The position numbers and the translations under genes were made by a program. From Plantago elongata (taxonomy: Eukaryota; Streptophyta; Magnoliopsida; Lamiales; Plantaginaceae): a stretch of 20,301 bases of DNA. Positions 16,521 through 20,301 of this stretch are shown here, piece by piece. Below the pieces are notes generated by a model. The model was not told where the DNA came from, did no database searches, and saw nothing but the letters and a program-made list of their open reading frames with translations. How positions within the stretch are numbered: position 1 is the first letter of the stretch; every line of letters begins with the position of its first letter. The DNA lies in the NCBI GenBank assembly GCA_036897095.1, contig JAYMSP010003294.1, positions 1-20,301 of the forward strand, given 5' to 3'.

Positions 16521-17408
16521 GAGAGAATTACAAATTAATGTCAATCCTAAATCTTTCCTACACTTTAGCGGTATACAAAAACTTCCTACAAATTAGTGTC
16601 TATAATTTAATTTTAAATATACTCTCTAATTAAATATTAAATATAATATATGAAATAATCAAAATTTATATATAATTATCTAATTAGATTCTATTTAAAT
16701 TTGATTATGTTAGAATAAAGTAAGATTAGACAAGCATCATCAAAATAATCAAGCATCATTTAGTCTTAACGTTTATCATAATCTCTTCCATATATATTTA
16801 TATTACAAGCACCATCCAGTATAAAACAACTATCTATTAACAAGCATCATTTAACATTATATTACAGGCACCATTCAATGTGAAACAAGCATCGTATTAG
16901 CAACCATCATCTAGAATTATATTACAAGCATCATCCAATATGAAAGAAGCATTGTATTAATACTGCAAGCATCATTTAACGTTACATTACAAGCACCATA
17001 TAATACAAGTTTCAAATACGAAACAAGCATTATATTACTACTGCATGCATCATTTATCATTAATTAACAATTATAATATAATCATGACGAAACAAACATC
17101 ATATTATAAAAAACCTGGTAATGAAAGATGTAGAAATTTAGAAGATTGATCATGTGATGATGACGCTTGTATCAATTGACAGATGATTGTTTTATTTGTC
17201 TCAACTGGCATGTGAACGTGTTTTGATTTAGTTTCCTATAAATAAGGGATTGATTTTTATCAATAATTTTGTTTTTAATTTTAAATTTACTAGATATTAA
17301 GAAAATCTCTAATTTGTAGGAAGTATATCACTAAATTGTATGATGTTTTTCAAGTATCACTAAAGTGTATGAAGTTTTTGAAAGTTACAGTAATTTGTAA
17401 TTATCTCT
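16521..17408. mobile_element. Non-autonomous Mutator-like element, 9-bp target duplication TTAAACAAA
   Basis: TTAAACAAA at 16512-16520 and 17409-17417 flank 888 bases. The termini are GAGAGAATTACAAATTAATGT and (reverse complement) GAGATAATTACAAATTACTGT. The match continues for about 90 bases (CTACACTTTAGCGGTATAC vs ATACACTTTAGTGATAC; CTTCCTACAAATTAG on both sides). A 9-bp duplication and long TIRs are the Mutator hallmark. There is no coding region. The interior is a degenerate minisatellite. Confidence 0.9.
16731..17115. repeat. Degenerate minisatellite, unit about 60 bp
   Basis: Units start TATTACAAGCACCATCC (16801), TATTACAGGCACCATTC (16860), TATTACAAGCATCATCC (16920) and CATTACAAGCACCATAT (16985). 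Each also holds GAAACAAGCAT and AAGCATCATTTA words. Spacings are 59, 60 and 65 bases, with partial units on both sides. It fills the middle of the Mutator-like element. Confidence 0.8.
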
Positions 17409-17417
17409 TAAACAAAT

Positions 17418-18539
17418 ATTTACATATACATTTATAATTTTACACATTAAAATTATTATACAAATAAATATCCACAACATCTATTCCTGATATGTAAAAA
17501 CGTTGAAATTGGACAAACCCTAACTTATATTTAATATATATCCTGAAATTTGAAATCTCCAATCCATAAGAAGAAACATGAAGATAAATTCTCCTGTAGA
17601 AAGATTTTGATGAGTTGTTTGTTTTGATTTAATTTTGATTTTAATTGAAAGATTTTAAAATTTTAATAATGTGTTTTATTTTTATTTTTGAGATAAACAT
17701 CGATACATGTCATTTTCAAATAGCCAAAGAAGGCACCAACAATATAATGTTACTGTACAAAAAGTTACACGTGAGGGTATTCATATAGTGAAAGAAGGCA
17801 TCAACAACTACTTAGAACGCATCTCTAACAATTGTTGGAGATGGTCGTAGACCATTCACATTGGATCGGATCATAGAGTGATATGACACTCGTACTTCTT
17901 TTTGTAGACGACTAGCATCATTCATCCTAAAAAAACTTCGTAACCCAAATGTGACCGCCAACTTCTTTTTCCCTCCTTTTACATAATTAACATGTTAAAC
18001 ATATGATAACCGTATTTAAACTTGAAATTAACCAACTCAAATTAGTGGAATCTCACTTAAAAATATTTAAAACAAGGGAAAAGTGGAGGTGTTATCGGTG
18101 TCAATTTATAGATATCAGAAACGTATAAACATTGGTAATTTTATAACTATATTTTTTATTACTATTTTAAACATTTTTGTAAAATGAAATTGGTGGGCTA
18201 GCAAGTCGTTCTCATGATCCAACCCTAGCATGTGGTGGGGCATGGCCACTCCCACTGAAAGTGATCGCTGGGATTGGAACAAATAAAAAAGAAGGCAAAT
18301 TTTTTGTGATTAACACTAAGTGAAACACCTTCTATTAGATGTCTTATTTTTTTTTTAATTAGAACTCCGGAATATGAACAATTACGATGAGGCTCGAAGA
18401 TCAATAAAATACTAAATAGTGCTAAGTCTATTTTCGTATTTTGCATTTCACTTTATCTATTTTATCTTCTTTATTATGAATATTTTAAATTCCATTAATA
18501 ATTATGTATTTGCATTTCTATCTTTTTTATTACATACAG
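17418..18539. other. AT-rich, no gene found
   Basis: No frame of gene size. Noted: a 17-bp near-repeat AAAGAAGGCACCAACAA / AAAGAAGGCATCAACAA (17726 and 17791) and a near-perfect 24-bp palindrome CATCTCTAACAATTGTTGGAGATG (17820-17843), which may be the core of an old MITE. A GC-richer patch at 18190-18290 is open for about 46 codons on the plus strand (SHDPTLACGGAWPLPLKVIA) but cannot be assigned. Confidence 0.4.
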
Positions 18540-18660
18540 GGGCTTTCCAACGGATAGAGTTTGCATCAATGACGAATGAACCTCTGATAGACTTTGTGAG
18601 CCTCCACCCAGACTATACCGGAGTTACGATGAGATGGTGGCTAGGTCGTATCTCCGACAA
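18540..18660 (+). pseudogene. Isolated exon-like island, unrecognised
   Basis: A pyrimidine-rich tract ending TTACATACAG (18539) precedes about 40 open codons with balanced composition (GAFQRIEFASMTNEPLIDFV, then SLHPDYTGVTMRWW), followed by ACAA|GTAAATAAG, a fair plant donor, or by a TAA in frame at 18662. It contrasts with the T-rich, plainly intronic sequence before it. The frame extends left to an ATG at 18419, but those residues are Phe/Ile/Leu-rich translation of AT-rich DNA. No neighbouring exon was found, so it may be a relic of a lost gene or a captured exon. The family is not recognised. Confidence 0.4.
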
Positions 18661-18664
18661 GTAA

Positions 18665-19440
18665 ATAAGTTATAACTAAATATTAAAATATAATCTTCAT
18701 AGCAATGTGATAGGTAAATGTAAATGTAAGACTCTTTTTACTGTAAACCATGTAGCATAGATAGAGCGAATTATACTAACAAGGGATTTTAAGGTAACAA
18801 CAAAAACCTTAAACTTCGAAATAAAAATATTCAAATTCTACTCAAATTAACATGTGAATTAGATACGAAATACTCCATTGAACTTAAAGAGCATATCATT
18901 TGAAAAATAGGGCAAGCTAGGGAGAAGTGCTTGCTAGGAAGATGCCTAATTAGTAAAGTTAACCCAACCTCAGTGCGAAATTATAAACAAACACTCGTAA
19001 TCACCATCGAAAATTCAAACAACAAAAAACACATTGTGCCTTGCCGGACGAAGCTGGTAGTGTAGATAAATATTTTTTACCCATATATAACTTCAATCTT
19101 TTATCAATATTAGAGGAAATTCATTGTATATAGTGTACACAAGCTAATATTAAAAAAATTATTTGGACTTGACAATATTAATATGCAAATTTTATTTATT
19201 TAAATTATTATGTGTGAGATGTTTTGAACTTTGTCAAGTTTAGTGGGTGCACGAAATATTTGAAGTAGGGGTAAATTGTTATATATAATATATACTATAC
19301 AAGACAAATGAAAAATGGGTGCCTTGACTAGTAGTAATATTTATCAACAATAGGATGTGTTTAAGCAAAAATTGAATATCTACAACAAGAGGGCAATGCG
19401 GCACTATACAACTTTTAAAATATCAAAACCTTGAGAGAGA
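18665..19440. other. No gene found
   Basis: AT-rich with no open frame, inverted-repeat ends or tandem structure recognised. Confidence 0.4.
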
Positions 19441-19734
19441 ATCCTTGAATCAAATTATCGAATAGATGATCTCATATTATTTATCAAAATCTTGCACAAA
19501 CCACAGAACCAAACTAAAATATCCATTCTCAGGGTATCGATTTCTCCAATTACCACCTCCTCAAGAAACGGAAAGTGTGCTCTCTCAGCTCTCCATTCTT
19601 CAAAATCTAAAATATCCATTCTCAGCTACTTGAGTTGACAAAATCCTCCTTCACTTGCTTCCCATACCTTGCCTACAGATGATTCCCACCTTCGTTCCAG
19701 CCATTCAAGAAACGATATGGAATGTTAGTACAAC

Positions 19735-19843
19735 TCCTTGAGCTTCTGAGGGGAAGGCAAAGCTCGTCAATCTATATTCATCAAAACAATATATAGAAAG
19801 GTGTTGAAGATTGTTGAGGCCACACCCATTGGCGTCCTCTTTC
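19735..19843. repeat. Direct repeat, copy 1 (109 bp, LRR-coding)
   Basis: Identical to 20193-20301 except for one base (CTCGTCAATC here, CTCTTCAATC there). Both encode the same LRR on the minus strand. The offset is 458 bases. Confidence 0.97.
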
Positions 19844-19955
19844 GGCTCGTATTTCATATGAGGACTCCTCAGATTCAGTATCTTGGTGATGACACTCCTG
19901 GTGAAACATTGACCTCCTATACCATGAAGAGTCTGCAGGGATTCTAGGGAGGTAC

Positions 19956-20192
19956 TGTTAGAATATAGGACCGGGATAAGTACTGCAAACGCGTTTCCAA
20001 CGATGTTGACTATTGATGCTGAGTCAACACCGTTGTCAACACTGACTAGAACAGAATCTGCAAAACGAAAACAGAAAAAAACAGACACAGAACAGAACCG
20101 AACAGAAAGAACAGAACAGAGAGAGCACAGCGGAATATCTCAAGCCGGTATATATAAACGATACCAGCAAATACCTTTAAGGCAAAAAGTAA
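19956..20192. mobile_element. Possible LTR remnant or intron between the two LRR copies
   Basis: It starts TGTTAGAATATAGGACC, which resembles the 5' end of copia LTRs, and has a TATA box (TATATATAAA, 20149-20158) after a run of ACAGAAC words. No CA end or matching target duplication was found before the second repeat copy begins. The minus strand can also be read as an intron: donor AAAG|GTATTTGC near 20175 and acceptor TTTTCGTTTTGCAG near 20060, with a good pyrimidine tract. The two readings exclude each other and neither is proved. Confidence 0.3.
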
Positions 20193-20301
20193 TCCTTGAG
20201 CTTCTGAGGGGAAGGCAAAGCTCTTCAATCTATATTCATCAAAACAATATATAGAAAGGTGTTGAAGATTGTTGAGGCCACACCCATTGGCGTCCTCTTT
20301 C
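20193..20301. repeat. Direct repeat, copy 2 (at least 109 bp, runs off the window)
   Basis: Second copy of the LRR-coding segment, 458 bases right of the first. The match still holds at the last base of the window, so the true length is unknown. Confidence 0.97.

Larger units (their letters stand above)
19455..20301 (-). pseudogene. C-terminal LRR region of an NBS-LRR resistance gene (broken, cut by window edge)
   Basis: On the minus strand, leucine-rich repeats are legible: NNLQHLSIYCFDEYRLTSFAFP (about 19750-19825), SLESLQTLHGIGGQCFTRSV (about 19890-19950), and near the end VWEASEGGFCQLK, a stop (TAG, 19626-19628), LRMDILDFEEW and HFPFLEEVVI (about 19560-19665). The W-x-x-SEGGF-x-QLK ... 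EEW ... HFPFLE pattern is typical of the last LRRs of CC-type NBS-LRR proteins of the RPP13/R1 kind, which detect pathogens in the cytoplasm. A frame change near 19705, the stop, and an internal duplication with an insertion disrupt it. The NB-ARC part would lie beyond the right edge. Confidence 0.75.

Noticed and set aside
16801..17050. Regularly spaced repeats that might be read as a CRISPR array
   Set aside because: The 60-65 bp units are similar along their whole length, with no unique spacers, and they lie inside a Mutator-like element of a plant genome.
17820..17843. Near-perfect palindrome as a regulatory site
   Set aside because: A single 24-bp palindrome in AT-rich DNA without flanking gene. 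It is more likely a MITE core, and no ends could be found.
19514..19625. 19-bp direct repeat CTAAAATATCCATTCTCAG
   Set aside because: Both copies encode the same short LRR segment (LRMDIL) on the minus strand, so it is explained by the leucine-rich repeat structure of the gene.

Overview
The window looks like a piece of a eudicot nuclear genome. It is AT-rich, it is full of decayed transposable elements, and its only recognisable host genes are a broken NBS-LRR resistance gene tail and one possible orphan exon. No intact protein-coding gene, rRNA, tRNA or CRISPR array was found. All calls come from reading the sequence. No database was searched, so family names below the superfamily level are inference.

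Left part (1-11348): two broken copies of one Ty1/copia retrotransposon family, of the Sirevirus kind that carries an extra ORF after pol, meet head to head. Copy A lies on the minus strand. Read right to left it has the protease site, integrase, reverse transcriptase and RNase H (about 4265 to 940), then a 0.9 kb spacer, then the first codons of the post-pol ORF, which leaves the window at base 1. Copy B lies on the plus strand. It starts about 75 bases before the same post-pol ORF (ATG at 4343, the first 23 bases identical to copy A) and runs through a very long broken coding region (4343-9552), a polypurine tract (9892-9905) and a 3' LTR (about 9908-11348). The gag genes, 5' LTRs and primer-binding sites are absent. 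The post-pol region of copy B appears to contain about five short phase-0 introns, long acidic and coiled-coil segments and an unrecognised C-terminal domain. Most of its stop codons look like single C-to-T changes.

Middle part (11349-17417): a promoter-like minus-strand leader, then a stack of nested non-autonomous elements, several with target-site duplications readable in the sequence: a fold-back MITE (12162-12364); a probable solo LTR (12387-16153, ATAGG duplication) that holds a Mutator-like element (12410-13370), itself holding a Tourist-like MITE (12565-12701, TTA duplication); a MITE at 14777-14900; a hAT element (15285-15810, TTCTTAAG duplication); and, further right, a Mutator-like element (16521-17408, TTAAACAAA duplication) carrying a roughly 60-bp minisatellite. 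This last element sits just downstream of a tandem G-box and TATA pair.

Right part (17418-20301): mostly featureless AT-rich DNA with one exon-like island (18540-18660), then the decayed minus-strand C-terminal LRR region of an NBS-LRR gene (19455-20301). A 109-bp LRR segment of that gene is duplicated with a single mismatch.
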